Below are positions 25,228-32,509 of a stretch of 64,000 nt of DNA, piece by piece. Location of the stretch: NCBI GenBank assembly GCA_963977065.1, contig CAXBNF010000005.1, positions 1 to 64,000 on the forward strand, in the 5' to 3' direction. Positions within the stretch are counted from its first letter, which is position 1; the number at the start of each line of letters is the position of its first letter. This stretch comes from Planktosalinus sp963977065. Lineage in GTDB: Bacteria > Bacteroidota > Bacteroidia > Flavobacteriales > Flavobacteriaceae. The notes beneath the pieces were generated by a model, which saw nothing but the letters and a program-made list of their open reading frames with translations, searched no databases and was not told the origin of the DNA. Position numbers and translations under genes: made by a program.

Positions 25228-26095
25228 AATGAGCAATCATCGCAGAAAGTAAATCGGGTAAATCATCAGGTTCATCGATATAAGATTCAATTGGCGGACT
25301 TTTATAGCCTTTGGGATTGTAAGTATAGAGTTCCCATTTTTCATTAGTGTATTCCAGAGCAGTGAGGTTTTCAACCCAGTCGCCACTGTTGAGATAGAGA
25401 CAGGAACCTTTGTGATTGGTTTTTGTTTCGATTTGGGGTTGATGAATGTGTCCGCAAATCACATAATCAAAACCGTTTTCTATTGCCAGGTCTGATGCAG
25501 TTTTTTCAAAATCTCCAATAAACTTAACGGCCTGTTTTACACTTGCCTTGATTCGTTTAGAAAGCGAGTATTTTTCACGGCCCATTTTCAACAGAAACCA
25601 ATTGATGACCTGGTTGATGAGAATTAGAAAGTCATAGCCCCAGCCACCCAGTTTGGCTATCCATTTGGCATGTTGTATGGATGCATCAAACACATCGCCG
25701 TGAAAAAACCACGCTTTTTTACCATCGAGATTGAGTACCAGTTTATCTAAAACCTGAATGTTACCCATTTTGGTTTCGCTGAACTTTCTGAGTTTTTCGT
25801 CGTGATTTCCGGTGATGTAATAGACTTTGGTCCCTTTTGTGGCAAACGAAATTATTTTTTTAATCACCTGAAGATGCGCCTTTGGAAAGTAACTCTTTCT
25901 GAACTGCCAAATGTCAATAATGTCTCCGTTTAAAATGATTTTTTTAGGCCGGATGCTGTTTAAATAATGAAGTAATTCTTTTGCCTGGCAGCCATACGTG
26001 CCCAGATGCACATCTGATATGACAACAATATCAACTTTTCTTTTCAAGGTAGTCTGTGTTTTAACAAAGGTCTGTGATTTCTGAATTTCCACCAA
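25226..26095 (-). CDS. LpxH-like UDP-2,3-diacylglucosamine diphosphatase
   Basis: 289 residues, calcineurin-like metallophosphoesterase. All metal motifs are present: SDVHLGT, NGDIIDIWQ, TGNHDEKL, FFHGDVFD, CGHIHQP. The family hydrolyses UDP-2,3-diacylglucosamine to lipid X in lipid A synthesis at the inner membrane face. The N-terminal tail of about 20 residues before KVDIVVISD is longer than in E. coli LpxH, as usual for this Bacteroidota branch. Downstream on the other strand are the terminator and the PEGA gene; upstream is a 524-bp gene-free gap. Confidence 0.85.
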   Translation of the reverse strand: MVEIQKSQTFVKTQTTLKRKVDIVVISDVHLGTYGCQAKELLHYLNSIRPKKIILNGDIIDIWQFRKSYFPKAHLQVIKKIISFATKGTKVYYITGNHDEKLRKFSETKMGNIQVLDKLVLNLDGKKAWFFHGDVFDASIQHAKWIAKLGGWGYDFLILINQVINWFLLKMGREKYSLSKRIKASVKQAVKFIGDFEKTASDLAIENGFDYVICGHIHQPQIETKTNHKGSCLYLNSGDWVENLTALEYTNEKWELYTYNPKGYKSPPIESYIDEPDDLPDLLSAMIAH

Positions 26096-26595
26096 TAAAT
26101 TGGTTTTATGAGATGCTTAAATCAATGTTATGATTGCATTATCAAAACAATTTGAATATTAGGGAATGATTAATTGAACTTATTATTAGTTCAAAATTTA
26201 GTGATCATTTTTTTCTATCAATCAGAAAATTCGTTGCTACAGATATTAAAGCCACGAATGCACCAATGTTTTTAAAGTACTTCTTTTTAACATTGTAGTG
26301 GTATAAGAATTTTGAAAACGCTATTCAACTCAATTCAGTTTGTCCTCAAGCTGTTACAGAAGGTTTAACTTAGACGCATAAAGGCGGACTTTTTTAATTG
26401 GGTTGAGCGCTATTCTAATGCCATAACAACACTAAGAGAATTTAAAGTTGTAATTAATTGAATTTGAGAAATATATAATTAAAAAATAAAATCTCTTAAG
26501 GTATATTCGTGCATTAGTGGCACTTTTTCTTTCAAATTTAGTCTCTTGGATAAACATTATAGAAAACATTATTTTTAAATCTGTATTTTAAAAAT
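26096..26595. other. Gene-free AT-rich region
   Basis: No coding capacity I can support. It contains an imperfect palindromic element (26251-26521) and upstream promoter sequence for the flanking divergent genes. Confidence 0.6.
26251..26521. repeat. Imperfect palindromic MITE-like element
   Basis: Terminal arms of 18 bp (26251-26268 and 26504-26521) are inverted repeats matching at 15 of 18 positions (core GTGCATT). Inside, segments near 26300-26340 and 26397-26440 are also related in inverted orientation (CAACTCAATT versus AATTGGGTTG; both contain CGCTATTC). There is no ORF and no obvious target duplication. Confidence 0.5.
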
Positions 26596-26603
26596 TACAT
26601 TTG
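26596..26603 (+). promoter_or_regulatory. -7 element of aroC promoter
   Basis: TACATTTG matches TAnnTTTG, 16 nt before the aroC ATG. The -33 is not obvious. Confidence 0.5.
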
Positions 26604-26619
26604 TTGAAAAGCATTTTAT

Positions 26620-27684
26620 ATGGCAGGCAATACATTTGGGACACTTTTCAGATTGAGCACTTTTGGCGAGTCTCATGGTGAAGCAATTGGTGGTATTATT
26701 GATGGGTGCCCCGCAGGTTTAAAAATTGATTATGCTGCCATTCAGGCCGAAATGCAACGCAGAAAACCCGGGCAATCTAAAATTGTGACCCAGCGAAAGG
26801 AAGAAGACCAAGTGCAATTCCTAAGCGGCATTTTTGAAGGTGTTACGACCGGCAGTCCCATTGGTTTTCAGATAATTAATACCAATCAAAAATCAAAGGA
26901 TTACTCTCATAACAAAGATATTTACCGCCCGTCTCATGCCGATTTCACCTATGACAAAAAATATGGTATGCGTGATTACCGCGGCGGGGGAAGGTCTTCG
27001 GCTCGGGAAACTGCCAATTGGGTAGTGGGCGGTGCTGTGGCGAAACAACTCCTGACAGCTATTAAGATTAATGCTTATGTCTCTTCAGTGGGTGATTTAT
27101 TTCTGGAAAAACCCTATCAGGAACTCGATTTCTCAAAAACGGAAACTAATGATGTAAGATGCCCCGATGAAGCAACTGCCAAAAAAATGGAAACGCTCAT
27201 CAAGCAAATCAGGAAGGAAGGCGATACTGTGGGAGGAACCATCACTTGTGTGATTCAAAATGTGCCTGTGGGACTTGGCGAACCTGTTTTTGACAAATTG
27301 CACGCGCGACTGGGACAGGCGATGCTGAGCATCAATGCTGTAAAAGGTTTTGAATATGGCAGTGGATTCTGTGGAGCACGAATGAAAGGAAGTGAACATA
27401 ACGACATTTTTCAGGAAGATGGCACGACTAAAAGCAATTTAAGCGGTGGTATTCAAGGAGGCATCAGCAATGGAATGGACATTTACTTTCGGGTAGCATT
27501 CAAGCCGGTGGCAACCATTATGCAAAACCAGCAAACAATAGACAAAGAAGGCAATGCCTCTGAAATTCAAGGAAAGGGCAGGCATGACCCTTGTGTAGTG
27601 CCCAGAGCGGTACCCATTGTAGAAGCAATGGCGGCACTGGTGTTGGCAGATTTTTATTTGTTGGATAAAGTGGTTAAAAGTTAA
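26620..27684 (+). CDS. aroC: Chorismate synthase
   Basis: 354 residues. It converts 5-enolpyruvylshikimate-3-phosphate to chorismate using reduced FMN, the last step of the shikimate pathway. Signatures present are GESHGEAIGGIIDGCPAG, HADFTYDKKYG, RGGGRSSARETANWV and the late GRHDPCVVPRAVPI. Length and motifs are complete. Its last codons and stop lie inside a heptamer repeat (27672-27699), so the terminal residues have been written by repeat units. Confidence 0.98.
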   Translation: MAGNTFGTLFRLSTFGESHGEAIGGIIDGCPAGLKIDYAAIQAEMQRRKPGQSKIVTQRKEEDQVQFLSGIFEGVTTGSPIGFQIINTNQKSKDYSHNKDIYRPSHADFTYDKKYGMRDYRGGGRSSARETANWVVGGAVAKQLLTAIKINAYVSSVGDLFLEKPYQELDFSKTETNDVRCPDEATAKKMETLIKQIRKEGDTVGGTITCVIQNVPVGLGEPVFDKLHARLGQAMLSINAVKGFEYGSGFCGARMKGSEHNDIFQEDGTTKSNLSGGIQGGISNGMDIYFRVAFKPVATIMQNQQTIDKEGNASEIQGKGRHDPCVVPRAVPIVEAMAALVLADFYLLDKVVKS

Positions 27685-27699
27685 AAGTTAGAAGTTCAA
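27672..27699. repeat. Heptamer repeat spanning the aroC stop
   Basis: Four units ggttaaa, agttaaa, agttaga, agttcaa: the ACTTCTA family in reverse orientation. The aroC stop codon lies inside the array. Confidence 0.75.
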
Positions 27700-27781
27700 T
27701 TTTTAAAAACTTTAATACAAGTAAATTAATTTATATAAAAAAAAGCAGCTGATATTCAGCTTAAACTTTAAAAACGTATCC

Positions 27782-29227
27782 ATGAAAAAACTTGCACTAC
27801 ATTGGAAAATAATCATAGGGATGGTTCTCGGTATCATTTGGGCGCTATTGTCAAGTACCATGGGCTGGAGTGCCTTTACCATCAATTGGATTGACCCTTT
27901 TGGAACGATTTTTATCAATTTACTAAAACTGATTGCTGTTCCATTGGTGTTGTTTTCCATCATAAGTGGTGTGGCCAATATTGGTGATCCTAAAAGCCTG
28001 GGAAGGATGGGAGGGAAGACCCTGTTGATTTATTTAATAACGACAGTTCTCGCTATAGGATTAGGTCTAGTGTTGGTAAATGCTGTTAAACCCGGAAAAT
28101 TAATCGATGAGCAAAGCCGCATTGACAATCGAATTAGTTATGAAATTTGGGCTTCAGAGCAAGGGTATGAAATTAAAGACGGAATCAATTATTTGCAGGA
28201 TCCTGCATTTTTTGAACGCGCGCAGGAAATATCTGAATTAACTAAAAGTGAGCTCAGGGATGCATCTGTTTCAGACAAACTGGAAACGGCAGACAAAACA
28301 AAAGAAACCACACCATTACAGCCCTTGGTTGATATTGTTCCTGATAATTTCTTTTACTCTTTATCAAACAATGGCTTGATGCTTCAAATTATCTTTTTTG
28401 CCATCTTTTTTGGGGTCTGTTTGTTGTTTATTCCCTCAGACAAATCAAAGCCGGTGTTATCATTTGTTGACGGAACCCTGGAAGTGTTCCTCAAAATGGT
28501 TGATTTGGTGATGCAGGCAGCTCCCTTTTTTGTGTTTGCGTTGTTAGCCGGTGTTGTGAGTAAAATGGCAGGTGATGACATTGGGAAGGTTATAGAAATC
28601 TTTAAAGGCTTGAGTTGGTATTCATTGACTGTTCTTGGCGGTCTTCTGCTCATGATTTTTGTTATTTATCCATTGGTACTCAAATTGTTTGTCAAGCAAA
28701 TTCCTTATAAAGGATTTTTCAAAGCGATGGGACCTGCTCAAACTCTGGCTTTTTCTACTTCGAGTAGCGCAGCTACCTTGCCTGTAACGATGGAGTGTGT
28801 GGAGAACAATCTGGGCGTAGATAAGAAAATATCCAGTTTTGTACTTCCCATTGGTGCCACGGTCAATATGGATGGAACCAGTTTGTATCAAGCAATTGCG
28901 GTGGTGTTTTTAGCACAAATGCATATGATAGATTTGACTATTGGTCAGCAGTTGATTGTGGTTTTAACAGCTACTTTAGCCTCTATTGGCTCGGCAGCAG
29001 TACCCAGTGCGGGCTTGGTAATGTTGATTATTGTTTTGGATTCTGTGGGCTTAAACCCTGCGTGGATAGCGATTATTTTTCCTGTTGACAGGATATTGGA
29101 TATGTTTAGAACCGTGGTTAATGTGACCGGGGATGCCACAGTTTCCTCCATTATTGCTGATGGTGAAGGGATGTTAAATTATCGAGATGTTGAGAGTCCT
29201 TCAGAAACTTTTGATTTGGATTCTTAA
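27782..29227 (+). CDS. Dicarboxylate/amino acid:cation symporter (DAACS)
   Basis: 481 residues, eight membrane helices plus two re-entrant hairpins expected. Family hallmarks are STSSSAATLPVT (hairpin 1) and IGATVNMDGTSL (helix 7), with DRILDMFRTVVNVTGDA in helix 8 carrying the substrate-binding aspartate and asparagine. It imports glutamate, aspartate or C4-dicarboxylates with Na+ or H+. A hydrophilic insert of about 80 residues (about 105-185) sits between helices 3 and 4, as in many marine Bacteroidota homologues. It is the last core-type gene before the cassette island. Confidence 0.93.
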   Translation: MKKLALHWKIIIGMVLGIIWALLSSTMGWSAFTINWIDPFGTIFINLLKLIAVPLVLFSIISGVANIGDPKSLGRMGGKTLLIYLITTVLAIGLGLVLVNAVKPGKLIDEQSRIDNRISYEIWASEQGYEIKDGINYLQDPAFFERAQEISELTKSELRDASVSDKLETADKTKETTPLQPLVDIVPDNFFYSLSNNGLMLQIIFFAIFFGVCLLFIPSDKSKPVLSFVDGTLEVFLKMVDLVMQAAPFFVFALLAGVVSKMAGDDIGKVIEIFKGLSWYSLTVLGGLLLMIFVIYPLVLKLFVKQIPYKGFFKAMGPAQTLAFSTSSSAATLPVTMECVENNLGVDKKISSFVLPIGATVNMDGTSLYQAIAVVFLAQMHMIDLTIGQQLIVVLTATLASIGSAAVPSAGLVMLIIVLDSVGLNPAWIAIIFPVDRILDMFRTVVNVTGDATVSSIIADGEGMLNYRDVESPSETFDLDS

Positions 29228-29296
29228 ACTACCCATTTGGGAGTATATTTTGATTAAAAACTTAAAACATGGTGGATATACAGCTTACAGAGTGTA

Positions 29297-29388
29297 TATC
29301 AACACTAAACGTATATAAAGCAATAACTTACAAATGGAATATATCAACAATAAGTTGTAACTTTATGTTGTATATACTAATGTTGGCG
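29297..29388. repeat. attC-like site 0
   Basis: A 92-bp imperfect palindrome. The left arm from CAACACTAAACGTATATA and the right arm ending GTATATACTAATGTTG pair over about 30 positions with extrahelical bases. The right boundary is GTTGGCG (crossover expected after G29382). Further left, GATATACA (29275-29282) mirrors TGTATATC, hinting at an ORF-less unit starting near 29272. Confidence 0.65.
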
Positions 29389-29410
29389 GTAATACTAAAA
29401 GACACACACA

Positions 29411-30718
29411 ATGACAAAAACAATTTTAGCATCAATATTAATTCTCTTATTTGGACAATCCTCTTTTGGACAAGAATCAAAGACCAAAATTGTAACTTCT
29501 GACATCGATAATTTTTGGTTTGCATATGACGCAATACATAAAACAACCGATAGCTTAGAAAGAATAAAAATCATAAAAGACCTTTATATTAGTAAAGCAA
29601 CAGACGGACTTAATGGAATGATAGCAGCCCGTGAATATGAAGATTATGAATTCGTAAGTGCAATTTTGAATTATCCAAAATACTGGAAATCAATTCGCCC
29701 AAACACAGCTAATCTAATAAAAGATAAAGAACAAATTGAAGAATACTTTGCTCGACTAAAAGAAGTATATCCAGATTTAAAGCAAACTACTATCTACTTT
29801 CCAATTGGTGCGTTTAGAAGTGCAGGAACGTATCAAGGTAGCAATGTGCTTTTAGGAGCTGAATTTTTGCTTGCAAATCAAAACTCTGAACTAAGTGAAT
29901 TACCGGAAAGAGTCAGAAACGCAATAACAGAATCTATACCTTATGACATTCCACTTATAGCTCTACACGAACTAATACATACGCAACAAAAACCTTGGGA
30001 ACATTTGAGCATTGTTCACAGGTCCGTTGCAGAAGGTGTTGCAGAATTTATTTCAACATTGATTTCAGAAAAACCAATTTCATCCTCAGTAAAATTTGGA
30101 AAACTAAATCAGAAAAAGGTATTAGACAGATATATGATAGAAATATTTAGAGATGAAGACGTTGGTAATTGGCTATACAGTCAAAATCAAAACGAACTAA
30201 AAATTAACGATTTGGGATATTACATAGGATACGAAATATGTGAACGCTATTACAACCAATCGATAGACAAAAAAAAAGCAATTAAAGACTTAATTGAATT
30301 GGACTATAATAGTGATGTTGAATTTGCGAAAATTTTAGATGGCTCAGGTTTTCTTCCTATGAAGTGGGATGAAATTGGAGTAAAGTATGAGTCAATGAGA
30401 CCAACGGTTAAAAGAATTCTAGAGTTTAAAAATGGCAGTAAAAAAGTATCGCCAAAATTAAAGATAATTACGATAGAGTTTTCAGAGCCTATGAGTAGTT
30501 GTTGTAGAAGTATTGATTTTGATGAATCAAGAGCTGGAGAGTTTTTAAAAATTAAGAAAATGATAGGCTGGAGTGAAGACAAACGAAAATTTTCCTTTGA
30601 AGTGGACGAATTAAAACCAAACACTAATTACCATTTAATTATTTCGTACTTCGCAAAAGAAGATGGCGGAAATAGATTAGCACCGTACACAATTGAATTT
30701 AAAACCAAGAGACGATAA
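29411..30718 (+). CDS. Cassette 1: exported HExxH metallopeptidase-like protein
   Basis: 435 residues. A signal peptide ends SSFGQ. The central domain has the zinc motif HELIHTQQ near residue 194, followed by AEGVAEFIS about 20 residues later, supplying the third ligand glutamate as in gluzincin-type peptidases. The C-terminal about 100 residues (VKRILEFKNGSKKVSP through LAPYTIEFKTKRR) look like a Big_5/SbsA Ig-like domain. The protein is likely periplasmic or surface bound; substrate unknown. It is the single ORF of cassette 1, beginning 29 nt after the boundary. The sequence is markedly AT-rich relative to the neighbouring symporter. Confidence 0.8.
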   Translation: MTKTILASILILLFGQSSFGQESKTKIVTSDIDNFWFAYDAIHKTTDSLERIKIIKDLYISKATDGLNGMIAAREYEDYEFVSAILNYPKYWKSIRPNTANLIKDKEQIEEYFARLKEVYPDLKQTTIYFPIGAFRSAGTYQGSNVLLGAEFLLANQNSELSELPERVRNAITESIPYDIPLIALHELIHTQQKPWEHLSIVHRSVAEGVAEFISTLISEKPISSSVKFGKLNQKKVLDRYMIEIFRDEDVGNWLYSQNQNELKINDLGYYIGYEICERYYNQSIDKKKAIKDLIELDYNSDVEFAKILDGSGFLPMKWDEIGVKYESMRPTVKRILEFKNGSKKVSPKLKIITIEFSEPMSSCCRSIDFDESRAGEFLKIKKMIGWSEDKRKFSFEVDELKPNTNYHLIISYFAKEDGGNRLAPYTIEFKTKRR

Positions 30719-30727
30719 AAGTACTAC

Positions 30728-30859
30728 CGCCAACAGCACCTACCCAAAAGTGGCGTTTCAGTGGTTAAATCAAGCTTTGTGCTTCTATCAAAGTTTCTGC
30801 TTGGTTGACAGTGAATCGCTTCGAAATCGCCACCTTCGGGTAGCTGCAAAACGTTGTGG
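30728..30859. repeat. attC-like site 1
   Basis: 132 bp. The left arm CACCTACCCAAAAGTGGCG pairs with the right arm CGCCACCTTCGGGTAGCTG with few mismatches and an extra loop next to the end. The outer ends are CGCCAAC and GTTGTGG. The length equals that of sites 2 and 4 to within one base. Confidence 0.75.
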
Positions 30860-30878
30860 TGCATTTAAGAAATACTGT

Positions 30879-31397
30879 ATGAAACAGATATTAAGCATAC
30901 TAACATTCTTACTTTTTTCAGTTGCTTCTTTTGCGACCGAACAAGAAGCTGATTTGTTGATTGTTAATAGTGATACAATCTATCTCAAGTCTTTTCCATT
31001 GGACAGCTTGAATCTGACTGAAAGACCATTTGGATATACGCGACAAACTGCTCCAAGTACTGCCTGTTGGAGAGGATATCGAGCCATATGGAGAATCGTT
31101 GATAACAAATTATATCTTGAAAGAATCACAAGATGTTATTCTGACAATGAAGAAGGTGAAGAAAATTTGTCAGAATTTTTTCATCGGAATCAAATTGACT
31201 TTAAGGAAAACAGCGGAATGATTTTAGCTGATTGGGTAACTATGGATTTATATACGATGGACTTTTCCATCGCAAAACATTACCCAGAGAAAACTTATCT
31301 CTATGACGGATACTACGAGAAAGATAAGATGAAAGAAAAGGACTTGAGACTAAGAATAGTTGATGGTAAAATAGAAATTGACAAATTGAAAAAATAA
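30879..31397 (+). CDS. Cassette 2: small exported protein of unknown function
   Basis: About 172 residues. Signal peptide ISILTFLLFSVASFATEQ at the N-terminus (cleavage near residue 19). The mature protein contains a tryptophan-rich segment (CWRGYRAIWRIVDNKLYLE) and two cysteines that could pair. The C-terminus is highly charged (KEKDLRLRIVDGKIEIDKLKK). I do not recognise a domain. The start at 30879 lies 26 nt after the cassette boundary; an upstream in-frame extension would run through the attC palindrome and is not credible. Confidence 0.7.
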   Translation: MKQILSILTFLLFSVASFATEQEADLLIVNSDTIYLKSFPLDSLNLTERPFGYTRQTAPSTACWRGYRAIWRIVDNKLYLERITRCYSDNEEGEENLSEFFHRNQIDFKENSGMILADWVTMDLYTMDFSIAKHYPEKTYLYDGYYEKDKMKEKDLRLRIVDGKIEIDKLKK

Positions 31398-31407
31398 AAA
31401 AACGACA

Positions 31408-31538
31408 CCACAACAACGCATATAGCTTATGGCGGTTAAACGTTTGCCAGCAAGGTTTTCGCTCCGTAGCCAGCTTTGGTTTCGGTGGACAAGAAAGTGC
31501 TTCGAAACCGCCACAAAGCCATATGCAAACCGTTGTGC
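31408..31538. repeat. attC-like site 2
   Basis: 131 bp. The left arm GCATATAGCTTATGGCGGTT pairs with the right arm AACCGCCACAAAGCCATATGC at most positions. The ends are CCACAAC and GTTGTGC, with an offset of extra bases (AAC against AAACC) typical of attC extrahelical bases. Confidence 0.8.
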
Positions 31539-31562
31539 TTCATTATGACCAACCACTAACCA

Positions 31563-32288
31563 ATGATAAAATTCTTTAGAAAAATTAGACAAAATTTACT
31601 TTCAGAAGGCAAAACCGGAAAGTATCTGAAATATGCAATCGGAGAAATTATTCTTGTCGTTATTGGAATCTTAATAGCGCTTTCAATTAATAACTGGAAT
31701 GAAAACCGAAAAGAGCGGTATGCGGAAATTGAGATATTAAAAGAACTTAAAGAAAACCTCAATCAAGATATAGTGAACTTAGAAACAAGGATTTCTGAAA
31801 ACACAGAATATATAACTGCTAATAAAAAAGTATTGAGTCATCTCGAAAAAAGAACAATGTTGACTGATTCTTTGAAAAGGCAATACGCACTTTTGGGTGC
31901 TTTTAGTACATTTAGACCTATAACAGCAGGATACGTAAACTTAAAATCTAAAGGGGTTGATATTATTCAAAATAAAGAATTACGCAACGCAATTACAACA
32001 CTATATGATTACCAATACTTTTATTTTGTAGAAGATGTAATTTATGCTATCGATAACTTCAGAAATAACAAAGCATCGTACATTGGTAAGAGGGTTCATT
32101 TTGAAGAAAATGTCAGACATTTTAGTTCACGACCTATCAGTTTGGAATCCTTATACAATGATGAAGTGTTTAAAGGATATTTAAAATCATCGATTGTTTT
32201 ACAAAATTGGATGAATAGGCGGAGAAGCGATGGCATTCTACAAATTGAAGAGGTCATCCAGCGCATTAAAGATGAACTAGAAAAATAA
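31563..32288 (+). CDS. Cassette 3: DUF6090-like membrane protein
   Basis: 241 residues. The N-terminus is MIKFFRKIRQNLL, then a membrane helix (AIGEIILVVIGILIALSIN) and the NNWNENRKER motif characteristic of the flavobacterial DUF6090 family. A predicted coiled-coil follows (about residues 50-100), then a mixed helical domain to the end. Topology suggests a short cytoplasmic tail and a large periplasmic part. Function unknown. Family members are frequent in accessory regions of Flavobacteriia. It starts 31 nt after the cassette boundary. Confidence 0.85.
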   Translation: MIKFFRKIRQNLLSEGKTGKYLKYAIGEIILVVIGILIALSINNWNENRKERYAEIEILKELKENLNQDIVNLETRISENTEYITANKKVLSHLEKRTMLTDSLKRQYALLGAFSTFRPITAGYVNLKSKGVDIIQNKELRNAITTLYDYQYFYFVEDVIYAIDNFRNNKASYIGKRVHFEENVRHFSSRPISLESLYNDEVFKGYLKSSIVLQNWMNRRRSDGILQIEEVIQRIKDELEK

Positions 32289-32293
32289 CGAAA

Positions 32294-32463
32294 GCACAAC
32301 ACCGTATAAAATTAATTGCTAGTGAAAGCCTACTTAAGAATAACCTCGCTGATTTTTAAATCGGTTTGTATATACTAAACCTACCTACCTGCAGGCAAGT
32401 TAGTTGCTCAATCCCTGCCTACCGGCTCTTAGGCAGGCACGCCACAGCTCATACGAGCCGAGA
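32294..32463. repeat. attC-like site 3, probably disrupted
   Basis: The left half matches site 4 (shared ATAAAATTAATTGCTAGT) and opens with GCACAAC. The right half is degraded: CACGCCAC near 32439 matches site 4, and GAGCCGAG may be a decayed GTTGCCAG. A GC-richer hairpin segment (32378-32437) lies inside. The total of about 170 bp is roughly 38 bp longer than the other sites. Confidence 0.5.
32414..32437. repeat. Perfect hairpin CCTGCCTA/TAGGCAGG
   Basis: An 8-bp perfect inverted repeat with an 8-nt loop. It is preceded by the palindrome CCTGCAGG at 32388-32395 and related CCTACC words. It is probably a small interspersed repeat inserted in attC-like site 3. There is no T tract, so it does not look like a terminator. 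Confidence 0.65.
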
Positions 32464-32509
32464 CACCTTAGTCAGAATTTAAAAAAACACCGAACAATCA
32501 AAGAAATTA

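Noticed and set aside
27747..27761. AGCTGA/TCAGCT inverted repeat between aroC and the symporter
   Set aside because: Only a 6-bp stem and no T tract, so not a convincing terminator or operator.
30693..30878. N-terminal extension of cassette 2 ORF to 30693
   Set aside because: The extension overlaps the 3' end of the cassette 1 gene and then translates the attC-like palindrome; the signal peptide starts at 30879.
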